The notes under the pieces are model-generated. The model did no database searches. It saw only the letters and a list, made by a program, of their open reading frames with translations, and was not told the origin of the DNA. A stretch of 64,000 nucleotides of DNA, from NCBI RefSeq assembly GCF_001886695.1, contig NZ_CP018097.1, forward strand, positions 1,321,001 through 1,385,000. The letters run 5' to 3'. Positions within the stretch are counted from its first letter, which is position 1, and each line of letters opens with the position of its first letter. This stretch comes from Aurantiacibacter gangjinensis. GTDB taxonomy: Bacteria > Pseudomonadota > Alphaproteobacteria > Sphingomonadales > Sphingomonadaceae. Of the stretch, positions 17,132-25,679 are shown in pieces. Made by a program: the position numbers and the translations under genes.

Positions 17132-18495
17132 CCTACCCGACCTATTTCGAAGCGCTCGACCACAAGCAGATGCTGGCCGATTATCCCGTCGGTGACGACT
17201 TCACCGCGCGCTATCGCAGCATGAGCGCGGACGAGCTTTTCGCCCTGCAGGACGCGCAATTCCGCAGACTGATGCAGCGCGGTTGGGAAATCCCCTTCTA
17301 TCAGCGCCTGTGGGGCGCGCAGGGTATCGAGGCGGGCGATATCGACGGGCTGCGTGATATCGGCAAGCTGCCCGTCTACGACAAGAGCGACCTGATGGCT
17401 TCCATCGCCGAGCACCCGCCCTACGGCGACTTTCACGGCATGGGCGATCCGGCGACACGTCCGCCAACCGTCTTCCACACCACCAGCGGCACGACCGGCA
17501 AGCCGCAAGTGCTGATGTTCGGACCTAAGGGGCGCGAAGTCGGCAATCTGCTGGTGGGGCGCATGTATCGCTGGATGGGACTGACCGGCGACGATGTGGT
17601 CCACTCCGTCTACGGCCACGGCATGATCAATGGCGGGCACTACATCCGCGAGGCAGTGACGAAGTTCACCAATTCCGTGTTCCTGAGCGCAGGCACAGGC
17701 ATCGAAACGCGCAGCGTCAACCAGGTGCAGCTGATGGCCGATTTCGGGGTGACCTGCATTGTCGGCTTCGTCGATTATGTCCGCAAGCTGGCGGCGACTG
17801 CTGAAGCGGAAGAGTTGTTCGACCGCATCAATATCCGCATGATCATCGGCCATCTGGGCACCGAAGATCGCAGCGCGACTGAACAGGCGTGGCACGGCGC
17901 ACAGGCCTATGACTGGTACGGCGTTGGCGACACCGGATGCATCGCGGGCGAGGGGCCTGACCGCGACGGCCTGTATGTCTGGGAAGACGCGCAATATCTT
18001 GAACTGCTCGATGTCGATAGCGGCGCGCAGGTCGAGCGCGGCGGGACGGGCGACATGGTCGTGACCTGCCTTTACAAGGACGACATCGCCCCATGCATCC
18101 GCTTCAACACACATGACATCACGCATGAGCTGGATGGCCGCGGCGAGATCGCTTTCAAGCGGATCGCCGGCTTCAAGGGCCGCAGCGACAACATGGTGAA
18201 GCTGCGCGGCATCAACGTATTCCCCCACGCCATCGGCGCAATCATCGAGAACCGCCCCGAGCTTACGGGCGAATATGTCTGCCATTTGCGCCGCGATGTC
18301 TCTAGCCGCGACGCGATGGTGGTGACGCTGGAGAGCCATGGTGGTAGCGATGCAGGCGAACTGGCCGAACTGCTCAAACGCGGCCTTGGTGTGGAGGTGG
18401 ATGTGGAACTGACCGGTCCCGGCGGCACGGCGACGGCCACGGAGATCGACAAGCGCCAGAAGCCGCTGCGCCTGATCGACGAGAGGAACCTCTGA
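17128..18495 (+). CDS. PaaK-like adenylate-forming enzyme (acyl/aryl-CoA ligase family)
   Basis: 455 aa, close to phenylacetate-CoA ligase length. FHTTSGTTGKPQVLMFGPKG is the ATP-binding P-loop-like motif of the adenylate-forming superfamily. YDWYGVGDTGCIAGE and MVVTCLYKDDIAPCIRFNTH follow, and FKGRSDNMVKLRGINVFPHA is the PaaK-type C-terminal hinge. The protein should activate a carboxylic acid with ATP, most likely to its CoA thioester. Starting YPTYFEALD rather than with a PaaA-like leader, and lying far from any paa gene, it probably has its own substrate. It overlaps prpD copy 2 by 4 nt and precedes an amidase. Confidence 0.9.
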   Translation: MTYPTYFEALDHKQMLADYPVGDDFTARYRSMSADELFALQDAQFRRLMQRGWEIPFYQRLWGAQGIEAGDIDGLRDIGKLPVYDKSDLMASIAEHPPYGDFHGMGDPATRPPTVFHTTSGTTGKPQVLMFGPKGREVGNLLVGRMYRWMGLTGDDVVHSVYGHGMINGGHYIREAVTKFTNSVFLSAGTGIETRSVNQVQLMADFGVTCIVGFVDYVRKLAATAEAEELFDRINIRMIIGHLGTEDRSATEQAWHGAQAYDWYGVGDTGCIAGEGPDRDGLYVWEDAQYLELLDVDSGAQVERGGTGDMVVTCLYKDDIAPCIRFNTHDITHELDGRGEIAFKRIAGFKGRSDNMVKLRGINVFPHAIGAIIENRPELTGEYVCHLRRDVSSRDAMVVTLESHGGSDAGELAELLKRGLGVEVDVELTGPGGTATATEIDKRQKPLRLIDERNL

Positions 18496-18496
18496 C

Positions 18497-19669
18497 TTGG
18501 TCGATTTCGCTGACCTGATAGCGCGCAACGAACCGTTGAACGCCTTCGCTGATTTCGACGAAAGCGCGCAGGGCGGCGAGGGGCCGCTGGCGGGCGTCAC
18601 CGTGGGGGTGAAGGCGAATGTGGCGGTGCAGGGCTTGCCCTGGACTGCGGGGCTGGAAGCTTACCGGGGTCGCATCGCCGAGAAAGACGCCAAGACGGTC
18701 GCATGCCTGCGCGATGCGGGTGCGATCATCATCGGCACGCAGAATATGGAAGAAGGGGCGCTCGGCTCCAAGTCCGACAACCCGTTCTACGGTGCGGTGC
18801 AGAACCCGCACCGGAACGGCTTCTCGCCGGGTGGATCATCGGGCGGCAGCGCCGCAGCGGTTGCGGCGGGGCTGTGCGATGCGGCGCTTGGTACCGATAC
18901 GATGGGGTCCGTCCGCATCCCCGCCGCGCATTGCGGCATTTACGGCTTCAAACCGGCCACCAAGGCAGTGAGCCAGGACGGACTGGAGCCTGCCGACCGC
19001 GCGCTCGATGCCATCGGGCCGATGGCGCGTAGTCTCGACATGCTGCAGCGCGTCGCTTGGGAAATGTCGGATACCGGCGCGCAGATGGAGGATTGCCGCG
19101 GAGCGATCCTCGTGGACCATGGCGTGGAGGTGCACGAAGATGTCTTGGCTGTGTTCGACCGCGTGCTCGGCACGATGAAAGCATCGCCAGCGAACGTCAG
19201 TCTCGACCATCCCAATTCGCGCATTCGCTTTGCCGGCTTCATCCATGTATCGCACCGCATGGCCGCCCATTTGCAGGGCGTGAAAGGCCTATCGCCGCAT
19301 CTGCAAAAGCTGCTGACCTATGGGCCGGGCCGCGCGCAGGAGAAGCTGGCGCAGGACACGCAAATCCTCAACGATACCCACGCCAAGGTGCGCCGGATCG
19401 TGGAGGAACACGGGTTTCTCATCATGCCGACCGTGCCCAATCCGGCGTTTTCGCATGACGAGCCAGAACCGGCGGCTCAAGCCGACTTCACGTGCCTCGC
19501 CAACATCGCCGGCCTGCCCGCCCTGACCCTGCCCGCGGGGTGGACCGAGAATGGCCTGCCCATCGGCGTGCAACTGGTCGGGCGGACCGATTACGAGGCG
19601 GGCCTGTTCGCCATGGCCCGCTATCTGGACCTGCGCCTCGATGCCTATCGCCCGCCTGCCAATCTGTAA
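18497..19669 (+). CDS. Amidase-signature-family amidohydrolase
   Basis: 390 aa. The amidase-signature triad region is intact: GVKANVAVQG supplies the Lys, GFSPGGSSGGSAAAVAAGL the cis-Ser, and LGTDTMGSVRIPAAHCGIYG the nucleophilic Ser. The usual GTDTGGS reads GTDTMGS here, a substitution next to the nucleophile. The family hydrolyses linear amides to acid plus amine or ammonia in the cytoplasm. The start is TTG at 18497, one base after the ligase stop, with AGAGGA upstream. Together with the PuuE-like hydrolase in this operon it implies a substrate with amide-type nitrogen. Confidence 0.93.
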   Translation: MVDFADLIARNEPLNAFADFDESAQGGEGPLAGVTVGVKANVAVQGLPWTAGLEAYRGRIAEKDAKTVACLRDAGAIIIGTQNMEEGALGSKSDNPFYGAVQNPHRNGFSPGGSSGGSAAAVAAGLCDAALGTDTMGSVRIPAAHCGIYGFKPATKAVSQDGLEPADRALDAIGPMARSLDMLQRVAWEMSDTGAQMEDCRGAILVDHGVEVHEDVLAVFDRVLGTMKASPANVSLDHPNSRIRFAGFIHVSHRMAAHLQGVKGLSPHLQKLLTYGPGRAQEKLAQDTQILNDTHAKVRRIVEEHGFLIMPTVPNPAFSHDEPEPAAQADFTCLANIAGLPALTLPAGWTENGLPIGVQLVGRTDYEAGLFAMARYLDLRLDAYRPPANL

Positions 19670-19680
19670 GGAGAGACCCC

Positions 19681-19989
19681 ATGCGTATAATCTGCCTATT
19701 CAACCTGAAGGATGGCGTGGACGTTGCCGAATATGAGGAATGGGCGAAAACACGCGATATTCCGGGCGTCAATGACCTCGCCTCGGTGACGAATTTCTCG
19801 GTTCATAAGTCGACAGGTGTGTTCGGTGACGACACGGCAAAACCGCATTTCGATTATGTCGAGATCATCGACATCACCGGCATGGACGCTTTTATTGCCG
19901 ATATCTCGACAGAAGGTTTCCAAGCCGCCGCGGCACCGTTCCAGGGCTATGCGGACGCGCCGCAATTCATCCTCACAGAGGACCTGTAG
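19681..19989 (+). CDS. Small HapK/REDY-like protein
   Basis: 102 aa. MRIICLFNLKDGVDVAEYEE, RDIPGVNDLASV and HFDYVEIIDITGMDAFIADI resemble the REDY-like / HapK small alpha-beta barrel proteins, a dimeric ferredoxin-like fold related to EthD and antibiotic-monooxygenase domains. No catalytic residue is obvious. A GGAGAGACCCC leader gives a good ribosome site. It sits between the amidase and the SDR, with an SDR start 1 nt after its stop. Small proteins of this fold often act as accessory or cyclase-like enzymes; the role here is unknown. Confidence 0.75.
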   Translation: MRIICLFNLKDGVDVAEYEEWAKTRDIPGVNDLASVTNFSVHKSTGVFGDDTAKPHFDYVEIIDITGMDAFIADISTEGFQAAAAPFQGYADAPQFILTEDL

Positions 19990-19990
19990 G

Positions 19991-20791
19991 ATGGGCCGTT
20001 TCACCGGCAAGACCATCGTCGTCACCGGCTCTGGGAAGGAGAAGGGGTTAGGGCAGGGCATCTTGCAAGCCTTTGCCGACGAAGGCGCGAATTGCGTTGT
20101 TTCCGATGTGCGGCTGGATGACGAGGTGGATGGCGTGGCAGACGAGCTTCGGCAGCGCGGCGCCAAGGTGGCGACGGTGCAGTGCGATGTTTCCGATGCA
20201 GCAAGCTGTCAGGCGCTGGTGGCGCAGGCGCTCGATCATTTTGGTAGCGTCGATGTGTTCGTCAACAATGCCGGGATCGGGTTCAAGATGAAGCCGCTGT
20301 TGGACGTCGATACTGCCGACGAGTGGGATCAGGTACTGGCCGTAAACCTCTCCGGCGCCTTTTACTGCACACAGGCAGCAGCGCGTGCGATGGTGGATGC
20401 GGGCAAGGGCGGACGAATCATTAATATCGCCAGCCAGGCGGCGAAAACCGGCTTCCCGCATCTGCCCGCTTATGTCTCCAGCAAGCATGGTATGGTCGGC
20501 CTGACCCGCGCCTCTGCCGTGGAACTGGGCGCTCATGGCATCACGGTGAATGCCATCTGCCCCAATCATGTGACCACCGGCCTCGGAGCGCAGCAGAACG
20601 AATATTTCAGCAAATTGCTCGGCTTTGCGAAGGTCGAGGATTACCTCGCCAACATGGCCGCGAAGAACCCGATGGGGCGGCCCGGCCTGCCTTCCGATAC
20701 GGCAGCCGCCTGCCTCTGGCTGGCGAGTGACGAGGCGGTCTATGTGACCGGCGAAGCGCTGAATATCAGCGGTGGGGAGGAAATGCACTGA
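19991..20791 (+). CDS. Short-chain dehydrogenase/reductase (SDR)
   Basis: 266 aa, classical SDR length. The cofactor site VVTGSGKEKGLGQGILQAF is a slightly expanded TGxxxGxG. NNAGIG, the IINIASQAAKTGF segment with Ser, and the YVSSK catalytic pair are present, and the protein ends ...LNISGGEEMH. It should oxidise or reduce an alcohol/ketone with NAD(P). It starts 1 nt after the HapK-like gene, and its stop overlaps the ATG of the next gene (TGATG). In the pathway it could oxidise a hydroxy-acid intermediate; that is inference. Confidence 0.93.
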   Translation: MGRFTGKTIVVTGSGKEKGLGQGILQAFADEGANCVVSDVRLDDEVDGVADELRQRGAKVATVQCDVSDAASCQALVAQALDHFGSVDVFVNNAGIGFKMKPLLDVDTADEWDQVLAVNLSGAFYCTQAAARAMVDAGKGGRIINIASQAAKTGFPHLPAYVSSKHGMVGLTRASAVELGAHGITVNAICPNHVTTGLGAQQNEYFSKLLGFAKVEDYLANMAAKNPMGRPGLPSDTAAACLWLASDEAVYVTGEALNISGGEEMH

Positions 20792-21654
20792 TGCGCGAAG
20801 AACGCATGGATTGGCCCGGCGGTGCGAAGCTGGCGCTCAGCGTCGTCGTCAATGTCGAGGAAGGCAGCGAGATGACCGTCGCGCGCGGCGACAGGGGCAT
20901 GGAGCCGGTGGACGAGCTTGGGGTCTTCGTCAAATCGCCGATCCGCAATTATTCCAATGAAAGCAATTATCTCTACGGCATCAAGGCGGGCGCACCGCGT
21001 ATCGTCAAGCTGCTGAAACGCTATGACATCATGGCCAGCTGGACCGTTGCCGCCATGGCGCTGGAAAACCATCCCGAGATTGCCGAGGCCATTGTCGAGC
21101 TGGGGCATGAGCCCGTGAGCCACGGCTGGCGCTGGGTCCACCAGTTCAAGATGGACGAGGATGCGGAGCGCGACTTCATCCGCAAGGCCGTGGCCAGCAT
21201 CGAAAAGACTTGCGGTGTCCGCCCCTATGGCTGGCTGAGCCGCTACCTCCTCACCGACAATACCCGCCGCCTGCTGCAGGAGGAGGGCTTCACCTACCAC
21301 ATGGACGATTACAGCGGCGATGTGCCCTTCTGGGATCGCGAGACGACCGGCAAACCCATGTGCATCGTGCCCTACCAGGTCGACAGCAATGACATGAAAA
21401 TGTGGACCGATCCCGCACTAACCCCGCATCAATGGCTCGATTACGCGAAGGCCAATTTCGACCAGCTTTATCGCGAGGGCGAGGAGGGCAATCCGAAAAT
21501 GATGAGCCTTGGCCTGCACCTGCGGATCATCGGGCGTCCGGGCCGGATCTGGGCGCTGGAAGAGTTCTTCTGCCATGTTCGCGAGCATGACGGTGTGTGG
21601 GTGACGACGCGCAAGGCCATCGCCGATCATTTCACGGCGGCGCATCCGGCATGA
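20791..21654 (+). CDS. PuuE-like polysaccharide-deacetylase-superfamily hydrolase (cyclic amide/C-N hydrolase candidate)
   Basis: 287 aa. The NodB-like fold lacks a sugar-deacetylase context. It has SVVVNVEEGSEMTVARGDRG at the start, ASWTVAAMALENHPEI, the SHGWRWVHQ motif, VRPYGWLSRYLLTDNTRRLL and the C-terminal GLHLRIIGRPGRIWALEEFF. This last pattern is characteristic of the PuuE-type allantoinase / peptidoglycan-deacetylase-like branch, whose known members include enzymes that open cyclic ureides. The gene is translationally linked to the SDR (TGATG) and to the enoyl-CoA hydratase (4-nt overlap). It most likely hydrolyses a C-N bond in the pathway substrate. The substrate is not known. Confidence 0.82.
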   Translation: MREERMDWPGGAKLALSVVVNVEEGSEMTVARGDRGMEPVDELGVFVKSPIRNYSNESNYLYGIKAGAPRIVKLLKRYDIMASWTVAAMALENHPEIAEAIVELGHEPVSHGWRWVHQFKMDEDAERDFIRKAVASIEKTCGVRPYGWLSRYLLTDNTRRLLQEEGFTYHMDDYSGDVPFWDRETTGKPMCIVPYQVDSNDMKMWTDPALTPHQWLDYAKANFDQLYREGEEGNPKMMSLGLHLRIIGRPGRIWALEEFFCHVREHDGVWVTTRKAIADHFTAAHPA

Positions 21655-22406
21655 GTCTCCGCCTCGATTATGACGGGCAGACCGCGCACCTGCTGATCGA
21701 CCGCGCGGACAAGCGCAACGCCTTCACGATGGCGATGTGGGAGGCGCTGCCCGGCCTGCTCGAACAGGTGCGCGACAAGGGAGACATTCGCTTGCTCATC
21801 CTGCGCGCGGCGGATGGCGGCACGTTTTGCGCGGGCGCGGATATCCGCGAATTGCTGGCGAATAAGGACGATGCCGACTGGCGCGCGGCCAATCAGGCGG
21901 CAATCAACCGCGTGCAGCACGACCTGGCGCGCTTCGACCTGCCGACCATGGCCTTTGTGGAAGGGGACGCCATTGGCGGCGGCTGCGGTCTCGCGCTTGC
22001 CTGCGACCTGCGTGTGGCCACGCCAGCCGCGCGTTTCGGCATCACGCCGGCCAAGCTGGGCCTTGTCTATCCGCTGCACGATGTGAAGCTGCTGGTCGAT
22101 CTGGTCGGGCCGGGGCAGGCCAGGCGCATGCTCTATACCGGCGCGCTGCTGTCGGCGGAGGAAGCGCAGCGTATCGGGCTTGTCGAGACGATTGCCGATA
22201 GCCCTGCCGCGCTGGCCGATGCCATAATGGCCGCCAGCCCGCATTCCATCCGTGAGATCAAGCGGATCGTGCGCCGCGTCCTCGACGGGCAGGCGGAGGA
22301 CGACGCCGAAACGCGTGCCATCTTCGCCGCCGCATTCGACGGCGCAGACTTTGCAGAAGGCACCGCCGCCTTCGTAGAGAAACGCAAGCCGGAGTTCGGG
22401 AAATGA
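21651..22406 (+). CDS. Enoyl-CoA hydratase/isomerase (crotonase) family protein
   Basis: 251 aa. ADKRNAFTMAMWEALPGLL, FCAGADIRELLAN (oxyanion hole), DAIGGGCGLALACDLRVATP (second oxyanion strand), FGITPAKLGLVYPLHDVKLL and YTGALLSAEEAQRIGLV follow the crotonase order. At the position where classical hydratases carry the first catalytic Glu the sequence reads GDAIGGG, and PAKLGL occupies the second, so isomerase, decarboxylase or hydrolase activity is as likely as hydration. It overlaps both neighbours by 4 nt. Confidence 0.9.
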   Translation: MSLRLDYDGQTAHLLIDRADKRNAFTMAMWEALPGLLEQVRDKGDIRLLILRAADGGTFCAGADIRELLANKDDADWRAANQAAINRVQHDLARFDLPTMAFVEGDAIGGGCGLALACDLRVATPAARFGITPAKLGLVYPLHDVKLLVDLVGPGQARRMLYTGALLSAEEAQRIGLVETIADSPAALADAIMAASPHSIREIKRIVRRVLDGQAEDDAETRAIFAAAFDGADFAEGTAAFVEKRKPEFGK

Positions 22407-23302
22407 CCATCACCCACGGCACCATCCTTGGCGGCCTGTCGACCGTCCCGGATCTCGATGCAGGCCTCAAGGCCTATCACGATGTGCTGGGCCTTAGCCT
22501 CGTCGAGCAGGGCCAGCTCGATGCCGACCTCGCCACCAGTTGGGGTTGCCCTGCCAGTGCCGGATCGCCCTATGCTGTGCTGCAACCGGAGAGCGGCGAA
22601 CCTTGCTGGTTCCGTCTCGTGGAGCAGCCGGAGCATCCCGATTTTCGCCCGACCCGGACCTATGGCTGGGCCGCCTTTGAATGCACGGTTCAGGACGTGT
22701 GGCGCTGGCCGAAAGAGCTTCCGGCAGAGCTCTTCACGATTGTCGGCATGCCCAAAAATATCGAGAATATGCAGCTCACCTTCATCCCCATGCAGGCGCT
22801 GGGGCCGGGGCGGGAGATGGTCTACTTGAATGAAGTGCTGGTGCCGGAAAGCGATCTGTTCCTGCCCGCCGCCAGGAGCGACGTTGACCGCATCTTCATC
22901 TGTGTGCTGGCAACGCCGGACCGTGAAGCCTCGCTTGGCTGGTATATCGACGCGCTGGGGCTGGAGCGCGGCACCGATTACACCATCCCCTACACGATGA
23001 TAAACAAGGCGTTCGACTTGCCCGCGGGCACGCAGACGACACTCACCATGCTGCAGAAAGGCAAGATGCCGATCATCGAGGTGGATGATTATCCGCCTGC
23101 CGCCACCGTGCGCCCGCGCTACGAAGGCCGCCTGCCGCCCGGCAATGCGCTGGTGACGCTGGCGGTCGATGATCTCGACACATGCAAGGCCGCGTGGCTG
23201 TCTGCCCCGACGGCACGCGAGGGCGCGCTGTATGACGGACGCCGCGCGGTCACCACTATGGGGCCGGCAGGCGAATTGCTGGAACTGGTGGAGACCGGAT
23301 GA
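22403..23302 (+). CDS. Two-domain VOC (glyoxalase/extradiol-dioxygenase-fold) protein
   Basis: 299 aa with two VOC modules. The first runs from HGTILGGLSTVPDLDAGLKA with YHDVLGLSLVEQG. The second starts at DRIFICVLATPDREASLGWY and ends TTMGPAGELLELVETG, whose Glu is typical of a metal ligand. The family includes glyoxalases, epimerases and ring-cleaving dioxygenases, so the reaction cannot be assigned. No signal peptide is present, unlike the VOC protein at the left edge (1-1030), which has a similar two-module layout. It is coupled by 4-nt overlaps to the genes before and after. Confidence 0.88.
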   Translation: MTITHGTILGGLSTVPDLDAGLKAYHDVLGLSLVEQGQLDADLATSWGCPASAGSPYAVLQPESGEPCWFRLVEQPEHPDFRPTRTYGWAAFECTVQDVWRWPKELPAELFTIVGMPKNIENMQLTFIPMQALGPGREMVYLNEVLVPESDLFLPAARSDVDRIFICVLATPDREASLGWYIDALGLERGTDYTIPYTMINKAFDLPAGTQTTLTMLQKGKMPIIEVDDYPPAATVRPRYEGRLPPGNALVTLAVDDLDTCKAAWLSAPTAREGALYDGRRAVTTMGPAGELLELVETG

Positions 23303-24087
23303 TGCGCAGCCTGCTGTCTTTCCTGCTGCTGATGCTTGCTGTCCCCGCCGCGATGGCACAGGCGCAGGCCATCGACCTCACCGCCGAGCCGGCGCCGACA
23401 CCGCAAGATGTCATCGCCGCTGCCATCGAGGCCCACGGCGGAGAGTTCTTCCGCGATCCCGGCACTCTGGCGCTGAGTGGACAGGCGCATTTTTTCAATT
23501 CCGACAGCACGGTCAGGGTCTGGTCGCCCGATTACCGCATGTGGCGCGAGTTTACCCGCGGGCGCACCGTGTCGCATGGCGCCGACGGCAAGGTCCGCAT
23601 CCTCGCGCATGACGAGGCGGGCGGGACGATTTTCGAAGTCGGCTATGATGGCGAGACCACCTGGACTCAGGACGGTATCATGCCGCGCGATCTGGCCGAT
23701 GCCTATTGGGCGAGCAATTTCGGCTTCGGCATCATCCGCTCTGCGCTGGACGCAGGCTTTACCCTGTCATTCGCGCCGGGACGTTATCTGCAGGATGGCG
23801 AGACGGTGATTGTGAGGATTGTCGATCCGCGGGGGCAGGAAACGCTGTTCGGTATCGACGTCGACACCGCCTTCATCACCTACATGGCCTTTCGCTCCCC
23901 GCGCGGCTGGCATGAGCGTTTCTACAGCGACTTTCGCCAGCTTGATAATGGCTGGGTGCAGGCCCAGCGCGTCGTGCTCGTATATGACGGGATCGTCGCG
24001 AACCAGGTATTCTGGGAAGAGGTGAGCGTCGGAGAAACGATCGACCCCGGGATCTTTACGCCGCCTGCCCCAGAAGAGGCGGAGTGA
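23299..24087 (+). CDS. Exported protein of unknown function
   Basis: 262 aa. The signal peptide MRSLLSFLLLMLAVPAAMAQ leads into a beta-rich domain (DVIAAAIEAHGGEFF, YRMWREFTRGRTVSHGADG, YDGETTWTQDG, YMAFRSPRGWHERFYSDF). Its layout recalls LolA/LolB-like or outer-membrane lipoprotein-sorting folds that bind hydrophobic ligands, but I cannot assign it. It overlaps the VOC gene and the YciI gene by 4 nt each, so it belongs to the operon. As the only exported protein in this operon, it could handle a hydrophobic substrate or product in the periplasm; that is inference. Confidence 0.8.
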   Translation: MMRSLLSFLLLMLAVPAAMAQAQAIDLTAEPAPTPQDVIAAAIEAHGGEFFRDPGTLALSGQAHFFNSDSTVRVWSPDYRMWREFTRGRTVSHGADGKVRILAHDEAGGTIFEVGYDGETTWTQDGIMPRDLADAYWASNFGFGIIRSALDAGFTLSFAPGRYLQDGETVIVRIVDPRGQETLFGIDVDTAFITYMAFRSPRGWHERFYSDFRQLDNGWVQAQRVVLVYDGIVANQVFWEEVSVGETIDPGIFTPPAPEEAE

Positions 24088-24404
24088 ACACGCTTTATGC
24101 CTGCTGGTGCCGCGATGGCGCAGACGCGGCCCGCCTTCGTGACGAGCACCTTGCCGCCCATCTTGCGCACATTGAAGCCAATCTGGACCGCTACGCCGTA
24201 GCAGGGCCTTTGAAAGACGAGGGCGGCACCAACGGTTCGTTGCTGATTGTAAAAGCGACCAGCCGCGAGGACGCGCGCGCTTTCTTGGAGGCCGACCCCT
24301 ATTTCCATGCGGGCATCTGGCCGACAATAGCGATCGAACCGTTTTGCGCCGTTGCGGGGGACTGGGTCGGAGGCGCGGCGTGGAAGGGCGCTAGGTCCGG
24401 CTAG
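24084..24404 (+). CDS. YciI-family small protein
   Basis: 106 aa. YACWCRDGADAARLRDEHLA, HIEANLDRYAVAGPLKDEGG and SREDARAFLEADPYFHAGIW are typical of the YciI (dimeric alpha-beta barrel) family, whose DPY and His residues are conserved. Family members include dehalogenase-like and muconolactone-isomerase-like enzymes as well as orphans. It is the last gene of the 14631-24404 operon. Its 3' end overlaps the 3' end of the convergent AhpD-like gene by 14 nt, so no separate terminator is visible here. Confidence 0.88.
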   Translation: MNTLYACWCRDGADAARLRDEHLAAHLAHIEANLDRYAVAGPLKDEGGTNGSLLIVKATSREDARAFLEADPYFHAGIWPTIAIEPFCAVAGDWVGGAAWKGARSG

Positions 24405-25008
24405 CGTTGACTGCGAGAGCATGCGGGTCCGCTTCCCATCCGCTCCTCCCCAAGCTCTCTCGCGCGAAGGACAGCGGCGCATCTTCCAGCTCGGTCGCGA
24501 GCGTGGTGTTCCAGCGATTGAGGAATCCGAACAGCGATATCATGGCGACGATTTCGACGATCTGGCGTTCGCTGAAATGCGCGCGCATCGCAGCAAAATG
24601 CGCGTCCGTTGCGGCATTGGGCGATTGCCCGGCCGCCAGCGCCAGGTCGAGCGCCGCGCGTTCCGCATCGGAGAAGAGGGGACTGCTGGCATAGTCCCAC
24701 ACCGCTGCCACTTTCTCGGCATCCGCGCCCGATTGCCGCGCCGCGCCATGGGCGGTGTGCGCCTCGCAATATCGGCACCCGGCCGCAGAACTCGTGACGA
24801 GCGCCACCAGCCGCTTAAGCTTCAAATCGACCTCGCTGTTGCCGTATATCGTGGCTACCAGTTGCTCCATCGCACCCAGCAATTCCGGCCAGCGCGCCAT
24901 GGTCAGCGTGTCGTTTGCGGTAAAGCCCATCGTCTCTTGCGCGAAGGCGAGGGCAGCGCGTGTTTCTTCCGGCAGCTCCTCGGGCGAGAGAGGCGCGATG
25001 CGGCTCAC
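24391..25008 (-). CDS. Carboxymuconolactone-decarboxylase/AhpD-like protein
   Basis: 205 aa. Helical CMD/AhpD fold with the redox-type CXXC motif in SSAAGCRYCEAHTAHGAARQ, the general alkylhydroperoxidase-like signature. The protein continues with SPLFSDAERAALDLALAAG and a C-terminal FGFLNRWNTTLATELE. With CXXC and His it is more likely an AhpD-type peroxidase or peroxidase-like protein than a lactone decarboxylase. Its start overlaps the stop of the exported protein upstream by 4 nt (ATGA), and it is transcribed from the divergent promoter at 25644-25714 that has palindrome copy 6. Confidence 0.9.
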   Translation of the reverse strand: MSRIAPLSPEELPEETRAALAFAQETMGFTANDTLTMARWPELLGAMEQLVATIYGNSEVDLKLKRLVALVTSSAAGCRYCEAHTAHGAARQSGADAEKVAAVWDYASSPLFSDAERAALDLALAAGQSPNAATDAHFAAMRAHFSERQIVEIVAMISLFGFLNRWNTTLATELEDAPLSFARESLGRSGWEADPHALAVNASRT

Positions 25009-25643
25009 CCGGCGGGCTCTTCGGACGCCACGCGGTTGCAGCCGCCCTGGACCCAGCGCAAATTGATGCCGACGATATCGCTGTCTGGCGCCGCCCAGCT
25101 ATAGCTTTCCGCCCGCACCGAATCGTCACGGTGGACGTATAACACCAATACTGGATTGTTCGTGCTGCCCTCGGCCCAGGTTACATTGCGCAGCCGCATA
25201 GTGACATCCGGCGCCTCGTCCCCGCCATCGAGGAAGATGCGGCCGCCTTGGTCGAAGATCGGTAGGCCGCGCTGGAAGGTCCAGTCTTCCTCGCCGTTCT
25301 CGTCCGGCTCGTGCTTGCGAACGGCAAACCAGCAGGCGAAGCGGCTGGCCATGCGGATTTCACTACCGCCAATCTCCCAGCCATGCTCCTCACTCCAGGC
25401 AAGGCCGGGAATGGGCGTATCGGACCAGTCGAACTGCGCGTTGCCAAAGGCGTCGATATAGCGCCAGCTGCCGTTCTCGCCGATCTCGATGCCTAGCCAT
25501 TCGACCGGCTCGCGCCCTTCTTCCTCGGCGAAATAGGCGTCTTCGGTATTGGTCCAGATGCCGGGCTCCGGCATGTCGTGTGCAGCGGCCGGGACTGCGA
25601 GGCTCAAGGCCATGGCGGCAATCAGCGTGGCGGTTTTCTTCAT
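25005..25643 (-). CDS. Exported protein of unknown function
   Basis: 212 aa. Signal peptide MKKTATLIAAMALSLAVPAAA and a short mature start HDMPEPG. The mature part is rich in Trp, Asp and Glu (IWTNTEDAYFAEEEGREP, SWRYIDAFGNAQFDW, FACWFAVRKHEPDENGEEDW, FDQGGRIFLDGGDEAPD) and has two Cys. I recognise no domain. It is the first gene of the minus arm of the divergon, coupled to the AhpD-like gene by a 4-nt overlap. Palindrome copy 6 lies 37-52 nt upstream of its start, so it probably belongs to the same regulon as the catabolic genes. Confidence 0.8.
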   Translation of the reverse strand: MKKTATLIAAMALSLAVPAAAHDMPEPGIWTNTEDAYFAEEEGREPVEWLGIEIGENGSWRYIDAFGNAQFDWSDTPIPGLAWSEEHGWEIGGSEIRMASRFACWFAVRKHEPDENGEEDWTFQRGLPIFDQGGRIFLDGGDEAPDVTMRLRNVTWAEGSTNNPVLVLYVHRDDSVRAESYSWAAPDSDIVGINLRWVQGGCNRVASEEPAG

Positions 25644-25679
25644 TTGCCTTGCGTAACCCGTCAGCCCATGGTTGGAAAG

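Noticed and set aside
22403-23302. 4-hydroxyphenylpyruvate dioxygenase as the identity of the VOC protein
   Set aside because: It would fit the nearby homogentisate genes, but it is shorter than HPPD and lacks the HPPD C-terminal helix pattern; it belongs to the island operon instead.
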